This document shows, in pieces, positions 44,448 to 52,958 of a stretch of 64,000 bases of DNA. The notes beneath the pieces were generated by a model. The model was not told where the DNA came from. It ran no database searches and was given only the letters and a program-made list of their open reading frames with translations. Source of the DNA: Pararoseomonas sp. SCSIO 73927 (GTDB taxonomy: Bacteria > Pseudomonadota > Alphaproteobacteria > Acetobacterales > Acetobacteraceae); contig NZ_CP146232.1 in the NCBI RefSeq assembly GCF_037040815.1, forward strand, positions 3,094,501-3,158,500, given 5' to 3'. Position 1 is the stretch's first letter; each line of letters begins with the position of its first letter. Position numbers and translations under genes: made by a program.

Positions 44448-45419
44448 ATGCCCCGACTGCGCTCCATGCTTCGATCGCTCCGGGGCAGTTCCTCGGCCGG
44501 GGAGCAGGCGCTGCTGCGCCGGATGGCGGAGATGGACAACGCGCTGACGAGGCGGGCCCTGGCGGCGGAGGAGAAGCTGGACCGGCTCTCCCGCCGGCTG
44601 GAGGAGGTCACCGCCTACTTCGCGCAGCGCACCCATCCCCTGCACCACACCCATGCCAACTACCTGGGCGACCACACGGCGCTGACCCTGCTGCAGGGAC
44701 GGCACATGCTCTACGTGGACACGCGCGGCATCGACATCGCGCCGCACCTGATGGTCCACGGGGTCTGGGAGACGGGGTACACCGCGCTGTTCGAGCGGCT
44801 GGCGCGGCCAGGCGCCACCGTGCTCGACATCGGGGCGAATCTCGGCGTCTACGCCATCCTCGGCGGCGCCAGGGATGCCCGCGTGCACGCCTTCGAGCCG
44901 AATCCACGCCTCTGCGAGCTGCTGCGCCGCTCCATCTCCGTGAACGGCTTCGGGGAGCGCGTGACCCTGCACGAGATGGCCGTGGGGGACGAGGAGGGCG
45001 AGGTGCGGCTGGCCTACAACGACGACTGGCCGGGCGGCGGGCACCTGGTGCCGACGGGGTCGGCGGAGGCGGGCCGGCTCTGCCGCATCGCGGTGCTGGA
45101 CCGGCTCTTCCCCGATCCCGGCTTCCGCCTGGACCTCGTGAAGATGGACGTGGAGGGGCATGAGGGTCACGCCCTGCGGGGGATGCGCGCGCTGCTCGCC
45201 CGCTCCCCGGAGGTGCGGATCATGATGGAGTTCGCCCCGGGCATGATGGCGGCCCAGGGTATGGGGCCGGCGGAGACGGTGGAACTGCTGTCCGGGCTGG
45301 GCTTCCAGTTCTGGAACATCGGATTCGATTCGAGCCTGACGCCGGTGGAGGCGGACGCGCTGGCGGGGGAGAGCGGGGCGGGGGTGCGGAACATCCTCGT
45401 CGCACGGCAGGCGCCCTGA
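44448..45419 (+). CDS. FkbM-family SAM-dependent methyltransferase
   Basis: A 323-residue protein. The first 65 residues are helical and likely coiled coil (EMDNALTRRALAAEEKLDRL). The methyltransferase part follows: VLDIGANLGVYAI (motif I), VHAFEPNP, and LDLVKMDVEGHEGHALRG, the FkbM signature. FkbM enzymes methylate sugar or polyketide hydroxyls; with glycan genes in this window a surface-sugar target is a reasonable guess. The ATG follows a GGAAGGA ribosome site. Confidence 0.88.
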   Translation: MPRLRSMLRSLRGSSSAGEQALLRRMAEMDNALTRRALAAEEKLDRLSRRLEEVTAYFAQRTHPLHHTHANYLGDHTALTLLQGRHMLYVDTRGIDIAPHLMVHGVWETGYTALFERLARPGATVLDIGANLGVYAILGGARDARVHAFEPNPRLCELLRRSISVNGFGERVTLHEMAVGDEEGEVRLAYNDDWPGGGHLVPTGSAEAGRLCRIAVLDRLFPDPGFRLDLVKMDVEGHEGHALRGMRALLARSPEVRIMMEFAPGMMAAQGMGPAETVELLSGLGFQFWNIGFDSSLTPVEADALAGESGAGVRNILVARQAP

Positions 45420-45445
45420 TGTGAGCTTCCCGACGCCGGGACGCC

Positions 45446-45910
45446 TCAGCCCGGGCGGGCTATGTTGAGGCCGCTGCTCGTCCCGACCCGGGTGAAGGCC
45501 ACCTCGGCCTCTCCACGCCTCCAGAAGGCGCTGACGATGTCGCCGTGTTCCTCGATGGTATCCGGGGGGCCGAAGCGGTCGCGCAGAGCTTCCAGCAAGC
45601 CCGGCCGATCCGTGGCGAAGCTGCACGCCCTGTGGGGAGCGCGCCCCGATGCCACCCAGTAAGACAGCAGGCCGTCGCCTTCGCGCTCTGCACGACGCCA
45701 GCCGACGACCCGCACCGGGCCGCCATTGTGGCGCTCGAAGCCGGCGCGCCAGTCGCGGTCCTCGGGGGCGGCGGGCCAGCCGAGCCGCCCGCCCCTGTCC
45801 GCCGCCTCGTCGAGGGTGGTCGCCTCGCACACGTCGATGATCGCGGCGAAATCGGGACTGGCGGACATCGCCGGCGAGCCCTCCGCGGCGGGCGGCACCG
45901 CGCAAGCCAA
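45446..45910 (-). CDS. Exported hypothetical protein with an unclear start
   Basis: A 154-residue frame from a TTG. It begins ACAVPPAAEGSP, then a mature region starting DFAAIIDVCEATTLDEAADR. No domain was recognised. The upstream frame reads LLTRATALLAVLAC, a signal-peptide and lipobox pattern, but offers no ATG, GTG or TTG; only a CTG at 45952, 3 bp after the SDR stop, would capture the whole signal. The true start is therefore unresolved. It follows the SDR gene on the same strand. Confidence 0.62.
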   Translation of the reverse strand: MACAVPPAAEGSPAMSASPDFAAIIDVCEATTLDEAADRGGRLGWPAAPEDRDWRAGFERHNGGPVRVVGWRRAEREGDGLLSYWVASGRAPHRACSFATDRPGLLEALRDRFGPPDTIEEHGDIVSAFWRRGEAEVAFTRVGTSSGLNIARPG

Positions 45911-45954
45911 GACGGCCAGGAGGGCGGTGGCGCGGGTGAGGAGGCCGGCCAGGC

Positions 45955-46662
45955 TCAGGCCGCCCGGATGGCCTGGCCGGGAAGGCAGAGCGCGGCGATG
46001 GCAGGGGCCACGTCGGCGGGCTGGGCGAGGCCGGCGGGATCCTCGCCCGGCATGGCGGTGGTGCGCAGGCGGGTCCTCACCGGGCCGGGGTCGTGCAGGA
46101 CCACTCGCAGCGGGGTGGTGGCCACCTCCTGCTCCCAGGTCCGCACCAGGTGCTCCAGCCCCGCCTTCGTGGCGCCGTAGGCGCCCCAGTAGGGCCGGGG
46201 ATGCCGCGCGCGGTCCGTGGTGAGGATCACGGCCCGCCCGGCGTCGGAGGCGCGGAGCGGCGGGTCCAGCGTGCGGATCAAGCGCCAGGCGGCGGTCATG
46301 TTCACCGCCACCACGTCGGCCCAGTCCTTCGGGGTGATGTGCGCCACGGGGGTCAGGGTGCCCAGCACCCCGGCCGCGTGGACGAGGATGTCCAGCCGCC
46401 CGAAGCGCTCCACGATCGAGGGGCCGAGCGGGTCCAGCTTCTCCGCGTCCTTCGCGAGGTCGAAGGGCAGGAGGGTGGCGCTGCCCCCGAGGGCGCGGAT
46501 GGCGTCGTCCGTCTCCTCCAGCCCGCCCTGGCCGCGCGCGGTGAGCACGAGGTGGGCACCCAGCCGGGCCAGCTCGATCGCCGTCGCGGCGCCGATCCCG
46601 CGGGAGGCGCCGGTGACGAGGGCGACCCGCCCCTGCAGCGGCCCCTGGGGAGGCCCGCTCAT
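45955..46662 (-). CDS. Short-chain dehydrogenase/reductase (YciK-like)
   Basis: A 235-residue Rossmann-fold oxidoreductase with TGASRGIG cofactor binding, an NxxAxG-equivalent HAAGVLG and the catalytic YGATK. The residue 13 before Tyr, normally Ser, appears to be Thr (LTTDRARH), which can keep activity in some members. The pattern is closest to YciK-type proteins. The ATG overlaps the purF stop (ATGA), so it is translated from the cvpA-purF operon. Substrate unknown. Confidence 0.88.
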   Translation of the reverse strand: MSGPPQGPLQGRVALVTGASRGIGAATAIELARLGAHLVLTARGQGGLEETDDAIRALGGSATLLPFDLAKDAEKLDPLGPSIVERFGRLDILVHAAGVLGTLTPVAHITPKDWADVVAVNMTAAWRLIRTLDPPLRASDAGRAVILTTDRARHPRPYWGAYGATKAGLEHLVRTWEQEVATTPLRVVLHDPGPVRTRLRTTAMPGEDPAGLAQPADVAPAIAALCLPGQAIRAA

Positions 46663-48137
46663 ACGCCGTTCAGCGCCAGCAGGGCCGGCTCGCGCTCCTT
46701 GTGGCCGACGAGGTCGGTGAGGGGGATCGCGTAGTCGCCGGTGAAGCAGGCGTCGCAGTAGCCGGGGTTCTTCGCGTCCCGCCCCGGGCGGCCCAGCGCC
46801 CGGTACAGGCCGTCCAGCGAGATGAAGGCGAGGCTGTCCACCCCGATGATGCGCGCCATCTCCTCCACCCCGTGGTTGGCGGCCATCAGCGCCTCCCGCT
46901 CCGGCGTGTCGATGCCGTAGAAGCAGGAATGCGTGGTGGGCGGGGAGGAGATGCGCATGTGCACCTCCGCCGCGCCGGCCTGGCGCATCATCTCCACGAT
47001 CTTCTTGCTCGTGGTGCCGCGCACGATGGAATCATCCACCAGGATGATCCGCTTGCCCTCAATTGCGGCGCGGTTGGCGGAGTGCTTCAGCTTCACCCCG
47101 AGGTGGCGGATGTTGTCCGTCGGCTCGATGAAGGTGCGGCCGACATAGTGGTTGCGGATGATCCCCAGCTCGAAGGGGATGCCCGCCTCCTGTGCGTAGC
47201 CCATGGCGGCCGGCACGCCGGAATCGGGCACGGGGACGATCACGTCCGCCTCCACCCCGCTCTCCCGCGCCAGCTCCGCGCCGATGCGCTTGCGGGTCTC
47301 GTAGACGGGCGTGCCCTCCACCACGGAGTCCGGGCGGGCGAAGTAGATGTACTCGAAGATGCAGAAGCGGTTCGCCGTGCTGGCGAAGGGCTTCACGCTG
47401 CGCACGCCGGTGTCGTCAATCACCACGATCTCGCCGGGCTCCACGTCCCGCACGAACTCGGCGCCCACGATGTCCAGCGCGCAGGTCTCGCTCGCCAGCA
47501 CCCAGGCGTTGTTCTGGTCCGCGCCCAGGCGGCCCAGCACCAGCGGGCGAACGCCGTTGGGGTCGCGCACGCCCATCATGGCGCCGTCGTGCAGCGCCAC
47601 GAGGGAGTAGGCACCGTCCACCTGCTTCAGCGCGTCGATCAGCCGGTCCTGCACGGTCGCGTAGAGGGAGATGGCGATGAGGTGGACGAAGACCTCCGAA
47701 TCCGTGGAGGACTGGAAGAGGCAGCCGCGGCGGACGAGCTGGCGCCGCAGCGCCAGCGCGTTGGTCAGGTTGCCGTTATGCGCCACGGCCAGCCCGCCGA
47801 AGGCGAAGTCCGCGTAGAGGGGCTGGACGTTGCGCAGCGCCGTCTCGCCGGCCGTGGCGTAGCGGTTGTGCCCCACGGCGGCGCGGCCGGGGAGGGAGGC
47901 GATGACGCGGGCATCCCCGAAGATGTCGCCCACCAGCCCGAGGCCCTTGTGGGTGCGGAACCCCTTCTCGCCATGGGTGACGATGCCTGACGCCTCCTGA
48001 CCCCGGTGCTGGAGCGCGTGGAGGCCGAGCGCGGTAAGCGCCGCGGCGTCCGGGGCGTTCCAGACGCCGAAGACACCGCATTCCTCGTGGAAGGCGTCGT
48101 CGTCGGACTCGAACGGGTTCGTCGTAGTCTCGGTCAT
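46659..48137 (-). CDS. purF: Amidophosphoribosyltransferase
   Basis: A 492-residue enzyme for the first step of purine synthesis, transferring glutamine amide nitrogen to PRPP. The N-terminal EECGVFGVW supplies the nucleophile Cys after a short propeptide (about 17 residues). The PRPP loop is IILVDDSIVRGTTS. Extra Cys residues in NRFCIFEY, HSCFYG and YCDACF match the [4Fe-4S] type known from Bacillus. It lies 5 bp after cvpA, as in many bacteria, and overlaps the SDR gene by four bases. Confidence 0.97.
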   Translation of the reverse strand: MTETTTNPFESDDDAFHEECGVFGVWNAPDAAALTALGLHALQHRGQEASGIVTHGEKGFRTHKGLGLVGDIFGDARVIASLPGRAAVGHNRYATAGETALRNVQPLYADFAFGGLAVAHNGNLTNALALRRQLVRRGCLFQSSTDSEVFVHLIAISLYATVQDRLIDALKQVDGAYSLVALHDGAMMGVRDPNGVRPLVLGRLGADQNNAWVLASETCALDIVGAEFVRDVEPGEIVVIDDTGVRSVKPFASTANRFCIFEYIYFARPDSVVEGTPVYETRKRIGAELARESGVEADVIVPVPDSGVPAAMGYAQEAGIPFELGIIRNHYVGRTFIEPTDNIRHLGVKLKHSANRAAIEGKRIILVDDSIVRGTTSKKIVEMMRQAGAAEVHMRISSPPTTHSCFYGIDTPEREALMAANHGVEEMARIIGVDSLAFISLDGLYRALGRPGRDAKNPGYCDACFTGDYAIPLTDLVGHKEREPALLALNGV

Positions 48138-48142
48138 GGCGG

Positions 48143-48721
48143 TCAGATCCGGTTGCGCGCAGGGGGGCGCAACAGTTCCTCGGCGGTGGGTGCCCGGCCG
48201 CTGGGCGGATCGGGCAGGCGGGGGCGGTACTGGGCGGGCAGTTGCTCGTTCAACCAGGCCGCGCCGTCCGCGATGGCGGGCAGGAAACGGGATTGGCGGA
48301 CCGGCTCGGGCCAGATGGAGGTATCGGGGACGAAGGCTCCCGTTGCGATATAGGCAACGAGGATCACGACTACACCCCGCCCGATGCCGAAGACGATGCC
48401 CAGCGCCTTGTCCACCCCGCCGATGATGGAGTTCCGCACCAGCCCGGCGATGAGGGCGATCAGGATCTTCAGGACGATGAGGGTGACGATGAAGACGGCG
48501 GCTAGCGCCACGACGTCCACCAGCCAGGGGGCGGCGGCCGTCCACTTCTCCGGGAAGACGCCGGTGAAGGCGTGGCGGGTGCCTTCCAGCATGTAGAAGG
48601 CGAAGAGGATGGCGCCGATCCAGGCGCCCACGCCCAGCACTTCGCGGATCAGGCCGCGCATGTAGCCGATGACGCCGGATATGGCGACCACGGCGAGGAA
48701 GACGGCGTCGACCCAGGTCAT
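48143..48721 (-). CDS. cvpA: CvpA family inner-membrane protein
   Basis: A 192-residue protein with four membrane helices, starting MTWVDAVFLAVVAISGVIGY and including RGLIREVLGVGAWIGAILFA and GGVDKALGIVFGIGRGVVV, the CvpA pattern. In E. coli this family is needed for colicin V production and deoxycholate tolerance. It stands directly before purF. The ATG at 48721 is chosen because the upstream extension is a Pro-rich stretch unlike the family. Confidence 0.92.
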   Translation of the reverse strand: MTWVDAVFLAVVAISGVIGYMRGLIREVLGVGAWIGAILFAFYMLEGTRHAFTGVFPEKWTAAAPWLVDVVALAAVFIVTLIVLKILIALIAGLVRNSIIGGVDKALGIVFGIGRGVVVILVAYIATGAFVPDTSIWPEPVRQSRFLPAIADGAAWLNEQLPAQYRPRLPDPPSGRAPTAEELLRPPARNRI

Positions 48722-48838
48722 CGGGGGCGGGGTATAGCGGTGCTGCGGCGCGGCGTCACGGGGAAGGGGACCCGGGGCTCGCGGGGGAGGCATGTTGCAG
48801 TGCCATGACGGGGGCCATGGCGGCGCCCGCGGCGTCCC

Positions 48839-50278
48839 TCACTCCGCCTCGGCCGGCTCCTCCTCCTTCGCCTTCCTCGCGGCCGGCCTGCGGGTGGTGC
48901 CGGCGGCGAAGGGGGCCACGAGGTCGGCGAGGTGGCCGATCTCCGTCATCCGCAGCCCGTCCGGCGCCGAGAGCGCCCGGCCGCCGCGCGCCACGCGGCG
49001 GGGCAGGGTAGCGGCGGAGAAGCCGAGCTTCGCCGCCTCCCGCAGCCGCAGCTCCGTCTGGGACACCTGGCGGATTTCACCGGAGAGGCCGACCTCGCCG
49101 AAGAACACCGTGTCGGGCGGGCAGGGGCGGTCGGTCGCGGCGCTCAGCAGGGCGGCGGCCACGGCCAGGTCGGCCGCGGGCTCCTGGATTCGCAGCCCGC
49201 CGGCGACGTTCAGGTACACGTCGTTCATCCCCAGCGTCATGCGGCAGCGGCTCTCCAGCACCGCCAGCAGCATCGCCAGGCGGCCGGAGTCCCACCCCAC
49301 CACCTGCCGCCGCGGGCTGCCGCCGGCGGAGGGGGAGAGGAGGGCCTGCACCTCCACCAGCACGGGCCGCGTGCCCTCCAGCCCGGCGAAGACGGCGGAG
49401 CCGGAGACGTTGCCCCGGCGCTCCGCGAGGAAGAGGGCGGAGGGGTTGGTTACCTCGGCCAGCCCGGTCTCCGTCATCTCGAAGACGCCGATCTCGTCCG
49501 TGGCGCCGAAGCGGTTCTTCGTGGCGCGCATGATGCGGAACTGGTGGCCGCGATCGCCTTCGAAGTAGAGGGTGGCGTCCACCATGTGCTCCAGCACGCG
49601 GGGGCCGGCCAGCGTCCCCTCCTTCGTGACGTGGCCGACGAGGACGAGGGCGAAGCCCTTGGACTTCGCGAGCCGCCCCAGCTCGGCGGCGCAGGCCCTG
49701 ACCTGGGAGACGGTGCCGGGGGCGGAGTCCAGGCTGTCCAGCCAGACGGTCTGGATGGAGTCCATGATCACCAGCCCGGCGTCGCGCTCCTCCTCCAGGC
49801 TGGCGAGGATGTCGCGCAGCGAGGTGGCGGCGGCGAGGCCGAGCGGGGCGCCGGCGACGCCCAGCCGCAGGGCGCGGAGGCGCACCTGCTCGATCGCCTC
49901 CTCGCCCGAGACGTAGAGGGTGCGCCTGCCGGATTCGGCCACGCGGGCGGCGGCCTGGAGCAGGATGGTGGACTTGCCGATGCCGGGATCGCCGCCGACC
50001 AGCACGACCGAGCCCGGCACGAAGCCGCCGCCGAGCACCCGGTCCAGCTCCGCGATGCCCGTGCGGGTGCGGGGCGGGGGGGCGGCCTGGCCCTTCAGGG
50101 CCACGAACTCCACCTTGCGGCCACCGAGCGCGGCGGTCTTGGCCGGGCCGGGGGCGCGGGCCTCCACCACCTCCTCGGCCAGGGTGTTCCACTCCCCGCA
50201 GCCCTCGCACTTTCCCTGCCACTTCGGGTGGACGGTGCCGCAGGACTGGCAGACGAAGCGGTGGGTGGGTTTGGCCAA
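48839..50278 (-). CDS. radA: DNA repair protein RadA
   Basis: A 479-residue RecA-like ATPase that promotes branch migration in recombination repair. The N-terminal zinc finger (CQSCG / CEGCG), Walker A GDPGIGKSTIL, the RadA-specific KNRFG in TKNRFGATDE and a C-terminal Lon-like domain (SAGGSPRRQVVGWDSGRL onward) are all present. The start is a TTG at 50278, because no ATG lies before the zinc finger. It is downstream of, and on the same strand as, the MHYT gene. Confidence 0.96.
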   Translation of the reverse strand: MAKPTHRFVCQSCGTVHPKWQGKCEGCGEWNTLAEEVVEARAPGPAKTAALGGRKVEFVALKGQAAPPPRTRTGIAELDRVLGGGFVPGSVVLVGGDPGIGKSTILLQAAARVAESGRRTLYVSGEEAIEQVRLRALRLGVAGAPLGLAAATSLRDILASLEEERDAGLVIMDSIQTVWLDSLDSAPGTVSQVRACAAELGRLAKSKGFALVLVGHVTKEGTLAGPRVLEHMVDATLYFEGDRGHQFRIMRATKNRFGATDEIGVFEMTETGLAEVTNPSALFLAERRGNVSGSAVFAGLEGTRPVLVEVQALLSPSAGGSPRRQVVGWDSGRLAMLLAVLESRCRMTLGMNDVYLNVAGGLRIQEPAADLAVAAALLSAATDRPCPPDTVFFGEVGLSGEIRQVSQTELRLREAAKLGFSAATLPRRVARGGRALSAPDGLRMTEIGHLADLVAPFAAGTTRRPAARKAKEEEPAEAE

Positions 50279-50363
50279 GGGATGCCCGATCAGGAACGAA
50301 ACGTGGACATCCCGGGATGTAGCGCGGGGAGGGGGCGGTTAGAAGGGGCGGGCCCGCCTCGGG

Positions 50364-52817
50364 TCAGGCCGGCCCGGCGGGTTGGCTCGCCGAACCCCGC
50401 ACCAGCCCCGCCCCCGGCGCGCGGAAGAGCGCAGCGGACGGGACAGGGCGGCCGAGGAGATAGCCCTGCACCCGCGGGCAGCCGCGGCTGCGCAGCATCT
50501 CCAGCTGCTGCTCGGTTTCCACCCCTTCCGCCACGACGCTCATGCCGAGGCTGCGGCTGAGGGCGAGCACCGCCTCCACGATCGCCGCCGACTCCACGTC
50601 CCGGCCCAGGCCGCGCACGAAGGACTGGTCGATCTTGATCTCGTCGAAGGGAAAGCGCCGGAGATAGCTGAGGGAGGAGTATCCCGTGCCGAAATCGTCG
50701 AGCGCGAGAGCGATGCCCATCTCCTTCAGGGCATGGAGGGTCGCCAGGGCGCGCTCGGTGTCGTCGATCAGAAGCCCCTCGGTCACCTCCATCTTCAGCC
50801 GGGTCGGCGGCAGGCCGGTGCGTTCCAGCGTCCGGCCAATGGCGGGTATCAGGTCGGGCTGCCGGAACTGGGCGGGGGAGATGTTCACGGCCACCCGGCA
50901 GGGAACCGGCCACCTCACCGCCTCGGCGCAGGCCGTCTCCAGCACCCAGCGGCCGAGCGGGAGGATGAGGCCGGATTCCTCGGCCACCGGCACGAACACG
51001 CCCGGGGAGACGGCGCCGCGCTGCGGGTGATTCCAGCGCAGAAGGGCCTCCGCCCCCACCATCTCCCGCGTGCGGGTGTCGAACTGGGGCTGGTAGGCCA
51101 GGTGCAGCTCGCCGCGCTCCATCGCCGTCCGCAGGTCGCGCTCCAGGGCGCGTCGCTCCATCAGGCGCTGCTCCAGGGCGGCCTCGAAGAAGCAGTGGGT
51201 GCCCGGGCCCTCGCGCTTCGCCCGGTAGAGGGCGGTGTCAGCGTTGCGGAGCAGCCGGGGGACGGTCCGGCCATCGGCGGGGAAGATCGCGGTGCCGACG
51301 CTGGTGCTGACCTGGAAGACCTGGCCCTCGATGCTGAACGGCGCGGAGAGGGCCTGGATGATCCGGCCCGCGAGGGCGGCGGCGTCCTCCGGTGCGTCGA
51401 GGTTGGCCTGCACGATGGCGAACTCGTCGGCGCCCAGCCGGGCGATGGTGTCCCCGCCGCGGACCAGCTCGCGCAGCCGCTCCGCCACCTGCAGCAGGAG
51501 CTTGTCGCCGCCGTCATGGCCCAGAAGGTCGTTCACCGTCTTGAAGCGGTCGAGGTCGAGGCAGAGCAGGGCGATGCCGTGGCCTTCCCGCATGGCGGTT
51601 TCCAGCGCCTGGTTCGCCCGGTCGGCCAGCAGGGTGCGGTTGGGCAGGCCGGTCAACCCGTCATGGTGCGCCAGGTAGCGGATCCGCTCCTCCGCCCGCT
51701 TGCGCTCGGTCGGGTCGCGCACGGCCACGGCATGGGCGGGCGGCAGATCCTTCCGGTCCGCCGCATCCGGCTCCTCGATGACGCGGGAGAGGATCTCGAC
51801 GGCCATGCGGCGGCCGTTCCCGGTGGTCAGCTCCACCTCCAGCGCCGGGCCGGGGTCATCCACCGGAGAGGCGGCGTCGCGCAGACGCGCCGCGGCCTCC
51901 GCCGGGAGGATGCCCGCGATGTCCTGGCCGACCAGCGCTTCCGGCGGGCGCCCGAGGAGCCGCGCCAGGGGCTCGTTCACGTCCAGGATCTTGCCGCCGC
52001 GATGGATGAAAAGGCCGTCTGAGGTGTTGTTCACCAGCCGGCGCAGCCGGGCCGCATCGCGCGTGCCCTGGCCCCACAGCTTCTCCTCCAGCGCCACGCT
52101 GATGTGGCTGACGACCGCGACCGTGCCCACCACGGCGGCCACGGTGATGGCGAGGACCCGCTCGTCCACGCCGGCATGGGCCGCCCAGAGGCCGCCATGC
52201 GGCACGAGCGTCGTGCCGGCCATGCCGGTGAAGTGCAGGCCGATGATAGAGGCCGCCAGCAGGCCGCTGGCGAGCAGGCGCCGCGGCCGGTCGTCCAACC
52301 GGCAGGAGAGCCCCGCGGCGGCCAGCCCGCCCCCGATCAGGACGGAGATCACGACGTATACCGGGGAGAACTCGATGTGGCCCGGCAGGAGGATGGCGCT
52401 GAGGCCCATGTAGTGCATGGCGCCCACGGTGAGCCCGAGCACCGCGCCGGCCACCAGGGCGCGCATCTCCGCTGAACGGTTCCTGGACTGCCCGATGCCG
52501 GGGATCTGCCCGATCTGGAAGGCAAGGGCCGCGCCGACGACCGCGACGAGGGCGGAGAGGGCGGTGAGGCCCGGCGCGTAGCTGATGGGGATGCCGGGCT
52601 GGAGGGCGAGCATGGCGATGAAGTGCGTGGCCCAGACGCCGGAGCCGTAGACGACGCCCGCGCCGATGTTCCAGAGCTTGCGATGCGCCGGCTTCACCGA
52701 CCCGGCCCGCCGGACGAGGTTGGTGCAGACGAAGCACGCCATGAAGCACACCGCGGCTGCCAGGACGAGCAGCGCCGGGTTGTGGTCGTACTGAAGGCAA
52801 CCCAGGGCGTGCAGCAT
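50364..52817 (-). CDS. MHYT-PAS-GGDEF-EAL cyclic-di-GMP protein
   Basis: An 817-residue membrane protein. Residues 1-215 hold the MHYT sensor, with seven helices and MHYT-like motifs (THFIAML, MHYMGL, LHFTGMAG) proposed to bind copper and sense oxygen, CO or NO. PAS follows at about 255-375, then GGDEF at about 380-545 and EAL at about 560-800. The GGDEF core is GADEF (about 460), a mild variant. EAL has EALLRW, DDFGTGY, IKIDQS and AEGVE intact, so phosphodiesterase activity is likely; cyclase activity is uncertain. Confidence 0.93.
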   Translation of the reverse strand: MLHALGCLQYDHNPALLVLAAAVCFMACFVCTNLVRRAGSVKPAHRKLWNIGAGVVYGSGVWATHFIAMLALQPGIPISYAPGLTALSALVAVVGAALAFQIGQIPGIGQSRNRSAEMRALVAGAVLGLTVGAMHYMGLSAILLPGHIEFSPVYVVISVLIGGGLAAAGLSCRLDDRPRRLLASGLLAASIIGLHFTGMAGTTLVPHGGLWAAHAGVDERVLAITVAAVVGTVAVVSHISVALEEKLWGQGTRDAARLRRLVNNTSDGLFIHRGGKILDVNEPLARLLGRPPEALVGQDIAGILPAEAAARLRDAASPVDDPGPALEVELTTGNGRRMAVEILSRVIEEPDAADRKDLPPAHAVAVRDPTERKRAEERIRYLAHHDGLTGLPNRTLLADRANQALETAMREGHGIALLCLDLDRFKTVNDLLGHDGGDKLLLQVAERLRELVRGGDTIARLGADEFAIVQANLDAPEDAAALAGRIIQALSAPFSIEGQVFQVSTSVGTAIFPADGRTVPRLLRNADTALYRAKREGPGTHCFFEAALEQRLMERRALERDLRTAMERGELHLAYQPQFDTRTREMVGAEALLRWNHPQRGAVSPGVFVPVAEESGLILPLGRWVLETACAEAVRWPVPCRVAVNISPAQFRQPDLIPAIGRTLERTGLPPTRLKMEVTEGLLIDDTERALATLHALKEMGIALALDDFGTGYSSLSYLRRFPFDEIKIDQSFVRGLGRDVESAAIVEAVLALSRSLGMSVVAEGVETEQQLEMLRSRGCPRVQGYLLGRPVPSAALFRAPGAGLVRGSASQPAGPA

Positions 52818-52958
52818 CGGCTCTCTTGCCCATTCTCCTGAGAGTGCAACGGCGGAGAGGCTTATACAACCGCAGATTGCATGATTAAAATTCGCAAAGG
52901 CGTGTCCACGGCGGGGAAGCCGGCCTGCGGCGCCCGAGACGGCGGACGGTCCGAGGCT

